Assembly (NCBI GenBank): GCA_036897095.1 | Contig: JAYMSP010000023.1 | Coordinates: forward strand, 53,806 to 117,805 | DNA length: 64,000 nt | DNA from: Plantago elongata | Lineage: Eukaryota; Streptophyta; Magnoliopsida; Lamiales; Plantaginaceae | Direction of reading: 5' to 3' | Shown here: one piece after another, positions 24,862 to 36,960 of the stretch | How positions within the stretch are numbered: position 1 is the first letter of the stretch | Layout of the letters: each line of letters starts with the position of its first letter | Program-made: the position numbers and the translations under genes | Notes under the pieces: model-generated | The model's input: only the letters and a program-made list of their open reading frames with translations | What the model was told of the DNA's origin: nothing | The model's database searches: none

Positions 24862-25774
24862 GGCTTGTACACATTAGTGCAAGAAACTGAGATTTGTGAA
24901 ATTGGTGTTTAAGACAAGATTTGATGGAGTTATATGCTCGATTTTATTATACCTACTTCACGTGCTTAGGCATGATCCCAAATGTTTTATATGTACACAA
25001 CAAATTGTACAGCTAGCTAGATTTTTAGCACTGAAATAAACAAATAGTAACTAAATAAATTTCTCTTCTATTGCATATTAGTAATGGAACTTAAATGTAG
25101 ATTTCGAAATATCAAAATTATTTTCGCCTCATCATGGCATACACAAAATATTATCTTTATTACACACATAATTAAGGGTGACGTCTCATTCATTTGTTTA
25201 CATTATTTAAGTGCCAGGATATGAGCATAGAGATTAGAGATATATGAGATTAAGAGAAAAACGAGATGGAACTTTATTTAAAGTATAATTTAATATCTGA
25301 ACTGAACTGAATGAAATTTTTGTTATAATCGAATGCAACTTACTTGAAGAAGAAAAGCTACTGACCGCGGACACATGATCGATATGGAATTGAGTATTGT
25401 TGCTCACTGACTAGTGACTGCTTAACGATAAGTTTGAGATTAGTTTTATACAAGTATCATGTGTTTGTCATGTGGATCTAAATCCACCACTAGAATCCCT
25501 TACAAAATGTATAGCAGTACTACCAATCTACCATTAACAGGATAAAAGATATCGGATTTCAATTTGGCTACTTGTATTGTTTGCCGACTTTATCTTGTTT
25601 CCTAGGTAGTTAAATTTTATGTTCGGAGCCAGAATAATATACCTTCTATATATATATATAAAGCTGTGTTGAATACATTACTCTCATAAATTAAAACGCA
25701 AAAAGAATATTAGTTAAGATTGCTAAGCGATTGATCAACATATATAAAACGAGGAAGAATACTGATTAAATCTA

Positions 25775-25905
25775 AAAATATGTTCGCTTCAACTGAAATT
25801 TATTGAACCAAACTGTTGTATAAGTTATAATAATTAAGCATAATTGAACTAAATGAAACTGAACTGAATGAGCTCCAGTTCAAGATAATAGAGCCTAACA
25901 GACCA
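25775..25905. repeat. CTGAA-rich fold-back repeat copy
   Basis: CTTCAACTGAAATTTATTGAAC and a later GAACTGAATGAGCTCCAGTTC frame a central GTATAAGTTATAAT block, as in the copies at 1261 and 31430. Confidence 0.55.
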
Positions 25906-25952
25906 AAACCAAAAATCACTACTACTCTCCTACTCCAACCTCTTCGGAGCTT

Positions 25953-26204
25953 CCGATGATAGATTGAGAATATAAAAAGTTATGTCATTAGTGAAGATGT
26001 TAGTCACCTTACCAATTCTTTTTGTCAAATTTACACTTATAATTTAGTGAATCCGCCGCCATCTATACTGAAAGTTATCCGATGATAGATTGAGAATATA
26101 AAAAGTTATGTGATTAGTGAAGACGTTAGTCACCTTACCAATTCCTTTTGTCAATTTTATACTTATAATTTAGTGAATTTGCCATCTATACTGGAAGTTA
26201 CGTA
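25953..26204. repeat. 126-bp tandem duplication
   Basis: CCGATGATAGATTGAGAATA begins each unit (25953 and 26079), and both continue through GTTAGTCACCTTACCAATTC and ACTTATAATTTAGTGAAT to a near-identical end. It lies about 350 bases upstream of the EML start codon. Confidence 0.9.
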
Positions 26205-26558
26205 CATGTAAAATTGTTTATGTACTTTTTGACTCTCCCCCGAGGCCCCGACTCCCCCCTCCATCCAAGTTAGTATGCTATCTGACTAATTCGACTTTCG
26301 AGTATCGACCTCACAGTTTTACAGTTTACCAGGCCCAAAAACTACAAGTCCAATCCAACCAGCCCGATAAGGGACTTGTACGTTGCTCTCGAAAGTTGTA
26401 CCTAACCCAAATTCGATTCGAATCAATTCATTTTGCCAATTTTCAATTTCAAGCGCAAATTCCACCTTCTTTCTCCCTCAAATTCCGCCATTTTTTCAAG
26501 CTCAATTCAGCTCGTACGGAAGAAATCTCGTTCAACATTGAATTGGCGAAATCGTTTG

Positions 26559-29500
26559 ATGGAATATGAATTCATAGAAAACACAGGTGTGTGTGTGTGT
26601 TTTCATTCTAATTTACTGTATCTACGATATCGTAATTGTGCGTCCTGTTTCCATTTCGCCGTTTATTTTGTTGATTCACTGTATCTACGATATCGTATAT
26701 GTGAGGATTTGAGAATTCATATGGTTTCATGGAATGTTGTGTTTGTTTGTGGTTGAGAATTGGGAATGGTGTCTAAGGGTTAGGGTTTTGTTTGTTGTTC
26801 GAACGTGTTGTTTAGGTTATAAATTGTCATCAGCTTTATTGAAGGAGCTCTGATTAAGATTAACATAAGAAAATGATTGGAATACTCGTTGTCGTTACTC
26901 TCTGGCAGCTGAAAGTGAAACGGATAGGTTCAGCTTACCGGACACTGTTGGTAGAATTGAGAGAGATTGTAGGTGTGAAAGAGGAAAACATACCTTGTTG
27001 CATGAACTTTTTCCGTCCCTGTCAAAGTGTTTAGAGAATAGACTGACCGGAAGAGAAGGTGATTATAACGGTTGCTGTAGGTTATAACGGCTTTCTTGCT
27101 AAACGTGGTACATATAAACATGGAAAATAACTAACGGTATCTATGTGCTGTCTGAGGAACTCGCATGCTCTGGTAATGTGACATTAAAGTCGTCACTTCC
27201 AATATCTTTTCTGTCGAACTCATTAACATAAAATTGATGGGAATACTCATTAGTTATTACTGTCCGGCTGCTGAAAGTGAAACGAAATGATTCGGCTTAG
27301 ACACTGTTTAGTAAAATTGAGAGAGAATATAGGTGTAAAAGAGAAAAATACCCTGTGGCATGATTTCTTTTTCAGTCCTTGTCAAAGTATTTGGAGAATA
27401 GACTGACCGGGAGAGAAGGTGATTATACCGGTTGCTGTAGGTACTTATAACTGCTTTCTTACTAAATGTAGTAAAAATAAACACGGAAAATTACTGATGG
27501 TATCTGTATGCTATCTGAGGGAACTCGCATGCTTTTGTAATGCGACTTCAAAGTTGTTGCTTCCAACATCTTTTCACAAAGAGAAACTTTTGTGGAGGAA
27601 ATGAAATGTTTGTTGATATGTTAACGTCAAGTCTGGCAATTAAGTTCAAGTACTTATGATGATAATCTCATCAGAATCTCTGTAGGAACTCGTGTTGCTG
27701 TAAACGGAAGATCATTTATAGGCTCAGCCACATACCAGACGATGCAAAGTGAGATGGAATTTGAAATCCACAATCTGGAGCAAATCGCTTATGGTGCAGT
27801 TCTACGAGCTTTCAAAGCCCAGTCTGATGCGCTGACATGGGTAAATATGTTCTTTTTATTTTTACATTCTGTTATATTATACTCCTAATGTTCTAAAATT
27901 TTATATCACCTGCTGACCTGGCTGGAGTCTTAATTGTATAAACTTTATTCAGGAGAAAGAAGGTCTAATAACAGAATTGAGGAAGGAATTAAGGGTTTCA
28001 GATGATGAACACAGGGAGCTACTCTCTGAAGTCAATGCTGATGATCTCATTCGCAGAATCAGGGAGTGGAGAGAAGCAGGTGGAATTCGGAATGTACCAC
28101 CACACCTCGCACCACAACATGTTAACAGTCAATTACCCAGTCCCACAGTCTCAGCATCTCGGAGGAAGCAGAAGGCATTTCTACCAGCTCATCCGCTTGG
28201 TGCACCATCGCAGTCATTACACCCTCACTCAATGAGTGCCACCACACAGCAATTATCTTCTGCAGGGAGATGGGGCTCTACTCCAGGAGTTGGTGGCCGA
28301 AGAGCTTATGCTGTATGCTTAGATTATCGCATAAATTGCCTCGGGACGAAGTTAGATGTTTTTATTAATGTGTGTTTTAACTTTCTATATAGGGCCAGCC
28401 TGGTCACTCTGCGGCAAGACCTGTGCAGCATCAGTACGGTGATCATGCATCTGGGGCCCCTATGGATGTCCCCTCAGAAGGCACACGTGATCCACTTATT
28501 GGTAGGAAAGTGATGATACGATGGCCTGCAGACAAGAACTTCTACGAGGCTGTGTTAACTGACTATAATCCTCTAGATGTATGCTACCTTTCTTTTACAT
28601 TTTGTACTCTCTGCTTTTATGACTCTTTTGTTTATAGTTTCTCTTTAATCATAAGATTATCGTAAACACGTGTTGATTTGAATAGATCTTCTTACACCTG
28701 TCGTAGAAATAATTGAATTAAAATGTGAAAAAAATGGATTATATGAGCTTCTCAGTTACCTGCACACTTAAACTTGCAGGGGGTAACTGCAAGAGAAAAT
28801 GCTAGTGCCTTGGAAACAGATAAATGTCCATTGATTTTGGTTGCTATATCTGTATCGATTATTTAAGATTTTGATGTATCAAGTCCACGCCTTGTATATG
28901 TATCCAACTCTGTGTTCGTATCCATGCTTTCTAGTTTTTAGTATGCATTTGTTCAATGGACAACGACGTATTTTGCTGTCAGTAATACATGGCATTCTTT
29001 TGTTTTTTTTGTCCCCTCGATGTGTTATGAATTATGCAATCAATGTTTCCTTTTCAGGGCCGCCATTCTTTGGTTTATGACTATGGCACACCACATGCGA
29101 CCTTGGAATGGGTTAATATGAAAGAGGTAACCATTTTATTTTTGTCTTTGTGTTCTGGAGCTCAGACTTAGTTGATCATTCAGTTCAATTTAGGTTTCGT
29201 ATGAATCAAGTGAGCTGTATGTACATTGTGATTTCAATCTTGGGCTGTTTTGTTTTTTACTGTGTATGATGATGTATGCATGTATCACAAACGTATAAAC
29301 CGTAGAAAATGTCAAGTAATGTGGATGTAGTAAATTATGGACACAAGCTAACATTTAACCCTGAGACCACTTAAGCGAGGTTTAATATTCAAGACCAACA
29401 CTCAGTCTGTAATTGTTTTATGCCTTCACAATTTGTTTGAATGTTCAAATTAACTGCATCCACATGAGTAAAAGCATATGGTTTCTGATGGCGAGGAAAA

Positions 29501-30432
29501 TATCAATTCCAAGATCCTCTAGTGAAATTCTAATATTACAAATCACATTTTTCGTGCTTTGTGATTTGAGATTTAATTTTGATGTGTATTGGCCCTTCCA
29601 TTGTCTCGTATCTGCTGTCCTCGAAATCAGTATCACTTGCTTATGATATCAAAACTTTATGTTCGTTCTGCCCGGGCATTTAGCAACTAAATTTGTATAT
29701 TTGAACGTGGGTAGTGTTCTCATGCAGGTCCCTCCTGAGGATATCCGGTGGGTTGGGGATGATCCTGTAATATCTCGACAGGCTGAGCCAGGTTTACCAT
29801 ATCCTGGAAGAGGCAGGACATCCTTGATAAACCAATTGGGTGATGGCGTCCAGCCCTCAGGAAATGGGGCCAGGGAGGATGAATTGGGTGAAATTGAAAT
29901 ATACCACACCGATACATTGATTAAAAAGGTACGTCTGTGGACTATCTTCTTGGATATTGGTATCTTGTGCGTTCGCTTACTCTTTCTTTAACTTCATGAC
30001 AGGTAGAAAAGGTGCTTGATGCAAGTCACCCTGATGAAGTAGAGATTGACAAGGCTAAGAAACTGCTCAAGGTTAACGTTTTTTATGCACTGCTATATAT
30101 GCTCAATTCAATTTCTTGTGCTAAGATTCCACCACAACTGGTGTTGCAGGAACATGAACAGACATTAATTCAAGTGATTGCAAAGCTTGCAAATGCATGT
30201 GATACCGGTAATAAAGACATCCCTTAATTTATGTCTGTCTGTATAATTGTTTCTCCCCACTAAGTCACAAGAAACTGTTTCACGTATTTGAAAGTTAAAA
30301 TTTGTAGATGCATTTCTTTTGTTACCAGTATTATTATCGTAAAAGCCTTCAAATTTTGCCTCAGATGATGTGGGTGAAGACATGCATGGACAAGCTGCAG
30401 AAAGGGAAGACAACAATCTTGAGGCTAGCTAA
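26559..30432 (+). CDS. EMSY-LIKE (EML) protein with ENT and Agenet/Tudor-like domains
   Basis: Nine exons (26559-26586, 27686-27840, 27953-28312, 28393-28578, 29058-29126, 29728-29928, 30003-30071, 30150-30207, 30365-30432) join in phase to 397 residues. The ENT domain is at about 33-110, with VLRAFKAQSDALTWEKEGLI and the following ELRKELRVSDDEHRELL. A Pro/Ser/Gln-rich linker follows. A plant Agenet (Tudor-like) domain is at about 213-266, from DPLIGRKVMIRWPADKNFYE to HATLEWVNMKE. The tail is helical and acidic. Arabidopsis EML proteins are nuclear histone readers (methylated H3K36) that act in RPP7-mediated immunity and seed development. The first exon is tiny (MEYEFIENT plus one base) and lacks the Asp/Pro-rich stretch of typical EML N-termini, so some N-terminal sequence may be missing. 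Intron 1 carries a 362-bp tandem duplication. It corresponds best to EML2 (At5g06780) by position. Confidence 0.93.
26860..27580. repeat. 362-bp tandem duplication in EML intron 1
   Basis: Copy 1 (about 26860-27221) and copy 2 (about 27222-27580) share blocks such as GAATAGACTGACCGG, AGAGAAGGTGATTATA, GGTTGCTGTAGGT and GAACTCGCATGCT. They differ at roughly one base in seven or eight. Two further short direct repeats, each with the palindrome TACGATATCGTA, lie upstream at about 26622 and 26686. Confidence 0.85.
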
Positions 30433-31809
30433 AGTAGACATCTGGAGACTAATGTAACTTTACTGGGGTTTTCTATTCTAAGATAGTATTTGTACATTGT
30501 TCAATTGAAATAGTAGATGTACTTTAAATTGTTTGTCTAATATACCCTTTAGGTATTCTTTCTTTTTTTTTTCTTTTTCTATAATGAAGTAAACGTTAAC
30601 CTCTCATTAAAGAATAGTTAGTTTAAAATTTGCAGCTGGTGGCTTCCGCCCTGGAACCTCCAGCGGCCGATGTACCTCCGACATCCTCCCAGGAGCTCCG
30701 GCAACACCCCATTCAATTAGAAAAATAAATATAACCGATAGGTTTCAGGCTTTCAGCTCACTTGAGTGAGAGCAAATGAAGATGGATGGACATATTTTTT
30801 TGCAAATGGAGAAAACTCCACCGGGTCTAACTGCTTTCGTTTCAGAGGAAGAAGAAAGGGGGAGTCCGTATAATACACACAAAAACACTGAAAAATTCAA
30901 CAAGAAATACAAGATTATTATTAATATAATTGTAATTTAGAAATTAGGAAATTAATGTTCTTCAATTTATTTGGGAATAAATTTTATGGTTTAGGATGTT
31001 AAACACTTGAACTCCTGAGTCATGATGTAGAGTGGAGACGTTTGAAGAGTTGGGAAGAGATGTTTTGGTTCAGATTGTTGATGATGGAGAGTCAGACTAA
31101 AGAGTAAAGGAGATCATTAGCAGACTAGTCCGTCCAGATGCATTAGTTGGAATAATTTGTAAGAAATAAAGTAAATAAACAGTTGAATATTCCATCAGGT
31201 TATTTTTTTACTTAATTATATGTATTTTTGTACATTATATATTAAGGCCGGATTGATCAATTAACTAGTACGATTAATTTCAATTAATTTTCGATTCAAC
31301 TCAATAATAAAAAATTAATTATTTCTTTCGGACTTACTTGATGATATGGTGACAACGTGCATGTTATATAATAAGTATTTTATTAAGGAATAAAACATAC
31401 ATGCATGCTATCAAAGATTTTTTTAGACTGTGTTCTCTTAAACTGAAATTTATTGAACTGGACTGAAATGAAGTAAGATATAAATTATAACCAAGACGAA
31501 TTAAACTGGACTGAATATGACTGAAGTGATTTTAAGTTGAATAAAACACAACCTTACTCAATATTATGCCGGTGTGGTTTAGTGCTAACTTGAACGGACC
31601 AGTTTCATGTCTGCGTTTGATAGTGTCGTATGGAAGGAAACTACATTTTGTTCCAAGTGCAATTATACATAGTTACGGTGTTCCGTAGGATAGGGCTCAC
31701 ATAAATCATGGTTGAAACATACACACAAACAAATGAACAATCATTCTAACTATTACAATGATGAAACATACACGCAAAGTCGCAAACAAATGAACAATCA
31801 CTCTAACTA
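30433..31809. other. Convergent spacer between EML and hydrolase genes
   Basis: The first 150 bases are the probable EML 3' UTR. A GC-rich block at about 30630-30710 contrasts with its surroundings but gives no recognisable protein. A CTGAA-type fold-back repeat lies at 31425-31560. The last 100-200 bases are the probable hydrolase 3' UTR. Confidence 0.5.
31425..31560. repeat. CTGAA-rich fold-back repeat copy
   Basis: The left arm is ACTGTGTTCTCTTAAACTGA and the right arm is TTAAGTTGAATAAAACACAAC. Between them are GTAAGATATAAATTATAACC and two CTGAA-rich blocks. This is one of the better preserved single copies. Confidence 0.7.
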
Positions 31810-33493
31810 TTACAACGATGAAACGAATTGGATGATTAGATCCACCATCTGGGCATCATAATCTGGTCCTTCCATCTGAAAATGACTTACACCATCGATT
31901 AAATGTGTTTCATTGCGCCCTAGGGCATTCTTCAACTTGTTTTCGAGTTGCTTGACGCTTGTGAAACCATCTCTTGTACCCATCACGAATAGTTTGGGTT
32001 TCTCAGTTTGTAATATGGCTTTGTGATGCCTCCCGAAAAGGATAGAGGCGGTTAATCCAAAAGGATAGCCTAAACTAACATAGCCGACAACTTCCTTAAC
32101 TTGATCAACAGCTGAGCCAGCAATAGGCGCACCTGGTGCAGACAGAGGGTGTGAATCTCATCAGATCAATATTTCACCACATGTTGAATGAACTAGTCCG
32201 TTTTACATGAAACCTATATCAGTATCTTAAAAAACAGTAAGCTGCTTTGCACATTAAATTCGAAACTGATCGGAGTTGGACAAAATCCTCAAGGTATACA
32301 AGACACAAACACATAAATGAGTAGAATTCTTTTACTATAGTACTACAACAAACATAGTACTAATTCAAGGAGCTGGAGTTACTCATTTTTCTACCAATCG
32401 AAGAAGCTTTCAGTTTTAGGGAGGAACCAGAAGTGTAGTTAACCTCTTACCAAAATCTGAAAAACTCTAGAATCTCCACAACTGAATAGAAGTAGTGGAG
32501 CTGTTGCGCTTTTCTACTACGACAAGCAACGCGAGAAGTCTCCAACTTCAAGAGGAATGTAGAGCTAAATATAGTGGAGTTATTCACTTTTCTACCACGA
32601 CAAACAACACGAGAAGTCTCCACTCTCACGAAGAACCTAGAGACTTCCCGAACCATGTCGTTGAGTACAATAATGGCTAACCATTTCCTATATGACTATC
32701 TGTAGGATCTCTTGGCAAGTTAACATGAGCCATACTATCAAAACTGCGAAGTATCGCTATGAAAAACCAATACTTTCCAACTGTTAAAGCTATTTCACAA
32801 ATGCTTCTAAAACTAGAAATGGAAATGATAAGCAAAAATTAATACTACAACTGAGTTTGCCTAATCACACAGTGTCACAAAAGCACACAAATCCCCAGTA
32901 GAAGCACAAACAGAATCCGATCAGATAGCTCAAATCAGCTCAATAATCAAAGCAACTCCGATTCAACAATTAAAGAAAATACAATTGTACAGTGAGTGTA
33001 ATGTGACTTCACTTCCAACCAATATGTGTTCGAATTATTCTGCCGTTTCAAAAAAAGAAAACAAAATATGGATTCGATTCAATCGATCAAAATCAAAATC
33101 GAGAAGCTTGTGGACTGTTGTTAATCACATACCTGCAGAAGATCCAACGAGGAGAATCCTCCGAGCAGAGAGAGTCGCCACCGCCCAACCACACACAGCA
33201 ACAACGTCGTTCACCTCCGAGAAGCCCGTAATTGAGGCCCGGCCAGTGGACTTGCCAACGCCACGAAGGTCAAACGTGACAGCTGTCAGGCCCTTATTGG
33301 CCAGCCCGCGAGCCATGCCTGTCATCAAGCCCTGGCATCCGCCGAGTACTGAGTACGGATGGACCATCACGACCACCAAATCGCCGCCATTTCCGCTCTG
33401 CTCCGGCGAGGGTTTGTAGATGCGAGCGTCGAGAGAGATGTTTTCCGGTGTGGAAATTGTACAAGTTTCTCTGCTGCAGGTACTACTGATCAT
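31810..33493 (-). CDS. Alpha/beta-hydrolase superfamily protein (small serine hydrolase)
   Basis: Two exons (33493-33133 and 32132-31810) join in phase to 227 residues. The core shows strand DLVVVMVHPYS at about 38-48, then TAVTFDLRGVGKSTG, the nucleophile elbow VGSSAG (Ser119), a catalytic-type Asp in GTRDGF (Asp175) and a catalytic-type His in GVSHFQMEG (His204). Order and spacing fit a Ser-Asp-His triad. No signal peptide is evident, so it is probably soluble in the cytosol. Plant relatives are annotated as KANL3/Tex30-like or dienelactone-hydrolase-like proteins; the substrate cannot be told from sequence. The 1-kb intron contains a degenerate tandem repeat. Confidence 0.88.
32372..32650. 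repeat. Degenerate tandem repeat in hydrolase intron
   Basis: Three diverged units begin with (G/C)TGGAG(T/C)T at about 32372, 32495 and 32575. The last two share CTTTTCTAC-ACGACAA-CAAC, then CGAGAAGTCTCCA. Confidence 0.65.
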
Positions 33494-35745
33494 TGTTTCG
33501 GTTTCCTGTGTGATGGAGTGGAGTGAGAGAGACGAAAGAGAAGCTGGTGGGCTTATTAGTTGATTAGTTAGTTGGGAAATTCATTTCGATTTGCCAGTGA
33601 TTGGTAAACTTGTAAATGAATTTGCGGTCAACGAATTAAATTATACATTTTTGTTACTAAGGGTGACTCGAATCGTCAATTCTCCATAATAGCGGTTTCC
33701 CCGGTATACTATTTTTACGTCTTTCAGTTTTGTATTTTTGTTTTGTCAGATTTCATTTCTCAAGAATGTGTGGCATAACTTTGGCTCCATATCTGCATAT
33801 GAATCCGTTGCTCCATGGCGATTTTGCCTTCTAAATTATTCACTAGCCAGTACTCCCTGCGTAAACGCCTTACATTGACGAGTTGGTTACTTAGGAGGAC
33901 TGCACAAACAGTGATTTCCATGCATGTTCAGCCTCCATCTGCCTCATACTCTGGTAGTGACACTCTGCAAATCGATATCTTCTTTGCAGAAACTCCTCGT
34001 ACACGCCAGTTAGGAAGTTACCACACAAACACCAGCAAATTGATGCTTCCAACGCTCTTCCCTCCATCATAGCTGACATGATGCAACAGGTACTAAAATT
34101 TTGGAGTTACCATGTTATATTATTCCACGTGAGAGAACACCCATTTGCTCTTTCCTTCCAACCATCTGACTCTTACGCGTCCATTCGCTCTTATGCTGCT
34201 CCTTTTTTCTTGTACATAGCATAGGCCATGTAGGGAGCTGCTCATGTAGTATCAAGTGCAACCATTAAGAAGCTTATCACTATGCCAGTAGCAAAAAAAT
34301 CATCGGAATGACCTGAGTTATGAATCCTCACAAGGGATCAGTTCTGAACGTTTATGGCACACCACACACGTCCTTCTGATGCAATGTTGTAACTTCCAAA
34401 ATCGGTTCTACTTTTTATGCCCTCAACCCATTTATACACATCTATGTTTTTTCTATAATGAGACACTTGACACTTGACAGTATCCTGTAGAAACTGTAAG
34501 TTCAACCTTAATTTTCTTCTACAAGATTTGTTTGCTGATGAAGTGACAATCACTTAACTCGGGTAAAGTATTAACTTGCAATATTTCTCTCGCGGCAAAT
34601 TTAGTTTGAGATGTACAAACTTGATTCGGGTAACGTTCTCAATATGTTAAATCTACAGGCAAATCTGACTTAACTAAAAGACTCTACCTCTTATATCAAA
34701 TTATTCGGGAAGGTTCCCTAATGAAGATTGTAATTAACTTTTAGCAACAATGTATTACGCTTGTTGGACTTGTTAATTAGTTAGTTTGGGAATAATGTTA
34801 GATTGGCTAGCTGAATACAATCATTTCGATAGAAATATATTGAATTGAAAATTAAAACTCAAATTGTTTAGTTTCAATTGGTTATCTATATAAAATTAAC
34901 GAGCTTCGTCAACTTGAATGGGACTTAACCCGTTCGATAAACGAGTAAAATAATATTTTAGTTCAACTTATTTATCTTATCTAGTGAGTCGAACATGAAT
35001 CTTAACGAGCCGAAGTCCCCTCAAGACTCGACTGGCTCTAGTAGACGACAATACAAAACTTAAGACGTGAATTATTTAGGAGCGACATTTAATAACTCCT
35101 TTTTAGTCATTGTGAGTGTTCGACGTTCTAGTATACAATACAAGATATATTTCGTGAACAATTTGGGAGCTACTAATGGTAAGTCCATTTATAATTGATT
35201 TTTACTATTTAGTAAAGTTAAAAGGTAAGTTGAGTCGCGTCGAATGGATCCCTCAATACCCGATCTATGTTAGAAATTTTCCACATAGTTATTTATAAAG
35301 AGTTATGTCGCCTTAGCGTACCTATAAATGAATTTGATGAATCGGCAGGTAAGAAGCCAATCGAAACAGCACAGGGATCCGTGAGTAGTCTCTAGAAAAC
35401 GACGTAACTTGTGTATCGTATTTATATAATTTTACATTTTAAACTTAGGATTAGAAGACTGCTCTCCTAATCTATAAGATGAGAAAATATGAGTGACTCT
35501 AGAAAGATAAAGTACTTGACTTTTTATAGATTTATAGACCATGCCGAGATAACTGAAGACTGGCTTGCGTGAAAAGGTTGAAACAATTACCTAGTAGCAT
35601 GATGAAATACATTTTAGCTTTTAAGAAAAATGGACGCACTTTCTTACCTTACTTTAGAAGGGGTACTTTGTCCCGGACCTGGATCGACTCGACACCCCCA
35701 CTCTTACCCAATCCTGAAACAAACATTATCCTATCATCAGCTGCC
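33494..35745. other. Spacer between hydrolase and PPR genes
   Basis: The first 100 bases are the hydrolase 5' region, with a pyrimidine-poor GAGAGA stretch. A SINE-like B-box fragment (GGGTGACTCGAAT) lies at about 33661. An unrecognised 62-residue minus-strand frame spans 33891-34079; it is compositionally gene-like (Cys, Trp, Glu-rich) but has no identifiable domain or partner exon. The rest appears non-coding. Confidence 0.45.
33891..34079 (-). other. Unrecognised short open frame, possible gene fragment
   Basis: This is a 62-residue frame with balanced composition and a helical charged end (YQSMRQMEAEHAWKSLFV). I cannot place it in a family. A possible 3' splice site lies just upstream (ATTTTAG near 34100), so it might be the last exon of a degraded gene, but no upstream exon was found. 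Confidence 0.25.
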
Positions 35746-36960
35746 ATGGTTTCTCTGCAACTATCTCCATGTTATCGACCTTCAGCTCTTCATCAAACAT
35801 CATCTCCACACAATCACACACTTCAACAACGGATGGTATTTCTCTCCACTTCATCAATCAAACAGAATCAGTTACAATCCCAACATTTTCTACCGGCAGC
35901 TCTAACACAGAAGTTGCGAGACGACCCAATCGACGCAAAAAATGCTCCGAACCACACGTTGAGCAATGGGTTTGAGCCAAATGTGGCAACCTTCACCACG
36001 TTGATCAGTTCGCTTTGCCAAACTGGCAAAATGAGAGATGCCTTCGAGGTGTTTGACGAAATGACTAGACTAAAATGTGAGCCCACAATCAACACATACA
36101 ATTGTTTGCTGAAAGGGTTGTGTTATGTGGGGAGAATAGAGGAAGCTCATGACTTTTTGACTGAGATCAAGAAATTATCGGTGAAACCGGATATTTACAC
36201 GTACACTGCTCTGATGGATGGGTTTTGTAAAGTAGGAAGGTCGAATGAGGCTTTAGAGTTCTTGGATGAAGCTGTACATATGGGATTGACGCCTAACGTG
36301 GTTACGTATAATACTCTGTTTAATGGTTATTTCAAAGAGGGAAGGCCTTTGTCAGGTCTTAGTTTGTTGAGGAGGATGAAGGAGAAAAACTGCAAACCGG
36401 ATTATATTAGCTATAGTACTTTGTTGCATGGATTGTTAAAATGGGGGAAAACTAGAGCAGCTTTTAAGATTTATAAGGAGATGGGTGAGATTGGTTTCCC
36501 AGTTGATGAGAGGATGATGAACACCTTGATGAGAGGTTTGTGTAGGCTTTCGAGGAACGAAAAAGAGCTTCTGAAAGATGTATCTGGTTTGCTTGAAGAT
36601 ATGAAAGAGAGGAGAGTTACCATTTATCCTTGTGCACACGACCTGATTATCGAAGCATTAATCAGTGGCGGGGAGATTGATAAGGCTTTTATGCAATTTA
36701 ATCAGATGTTTGCGATGGGATTATGTCCGAGACCATTCACCTTCAGTATTATGATTCATGCTCTTTGCTCTGTTGGAGAAGTTGATAAGGGTCTTGGTAC
36801 TTTGGTGATGATGCTTAGGAACAGAAAGCCTGGTGGTATTCCTTTTAGTGTAGTGATTAATGAGTTGAATAGACAAGGAAGATCACTAGATAGTCGTATT
36901 ATATACTGTGTGGCTTTGAGAAGAGGGGTATTGCCAAGAAGAAAGCCTGCAAAACACTAG
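35746..36960 (+). CDS. P-class pentatricopeptide repeat (PPR) protein, organelle-targeted
   Basis: A single exon encodes 404 residues from the Met at 35746; the frame is open to an ATG at 35569, but that extension looks like spacer. The first 80 or so residues are Ser/Thr/Gln/His-rich with few acidic residues, as in a mitochondrial or plastid transit peptide. From about residue 85 there are roughly nine tandem 35-residue motifs, e.g. NVATFTTLISSLCQTGKMRD, then INTYNCLLKGLC, DIYTYTALMDGFCKVGR, VVTYNTLFNGYFKEGR and YISYSTLLHGLL; the last ones are degenerate. There is no E, DYW or SMR extension. P-class PPRs bind single-stranded organellar RNA and affect stability, splicing or translation. The target cannot be inferred reliably here. 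Confidence 0.9.
   Translation: MVSLQLSPCYRPSALHQTSSPHNHTLQQRMVFLSTSSIKQNQLQSQHFLPAALTQKLRDDPIDAKNAPNHTLSNGFEPNVATFTTLISSLCQTGKMRDAFEVFDEMTRLKCEPTINTYNCLLKGLCYVGRIEEAHDFLTEIKKLSVKPDIYTYTALMDGFCKVGRSNEALEFLDEAVHMGLTPNVVTYNTLFNGYFKEGRPLSGLSLLRRMKEKNCKPDYISYSTLLHGLLKWGKTRAAFKIYKEMGEIGFPVDERMMNTLMRGLCRLSRNEKELLKDVSGLLEDMKERRVTIYPCAHDLIIEALISGGEIDKAFMQFNQMFAMGLCPRPFTFSIMIHALCSVGEVDKGLGTLVMMLRNRKPGGIPFSVVINELNRQGRSLDSRIIYCVALRRGVLPRRKPAKH

Larger units (their letters stand above)
24862..26558. other. Spacer between CLE-like gene and EML gene
   Basis: This AT-rich spacer contains a CTGAA-type fragment (about 25290-25330), a (TA)n run (about 25648-25661), a second CTGAA-type fold-back copy (about 25775-25905) and a 126-bp tandem duplication (25953-26204). 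The last 150 bases, pyrimidine-rich before 26559, are the probable promoter and 5' UTR of the EML gene. Confidence 0.55.

Noticed and set aside
35868-36101. Minus-strand frame opposite the PPR gene
   Set aside because: Shadow of the strongly supported plus-strand PPR coding sequence.
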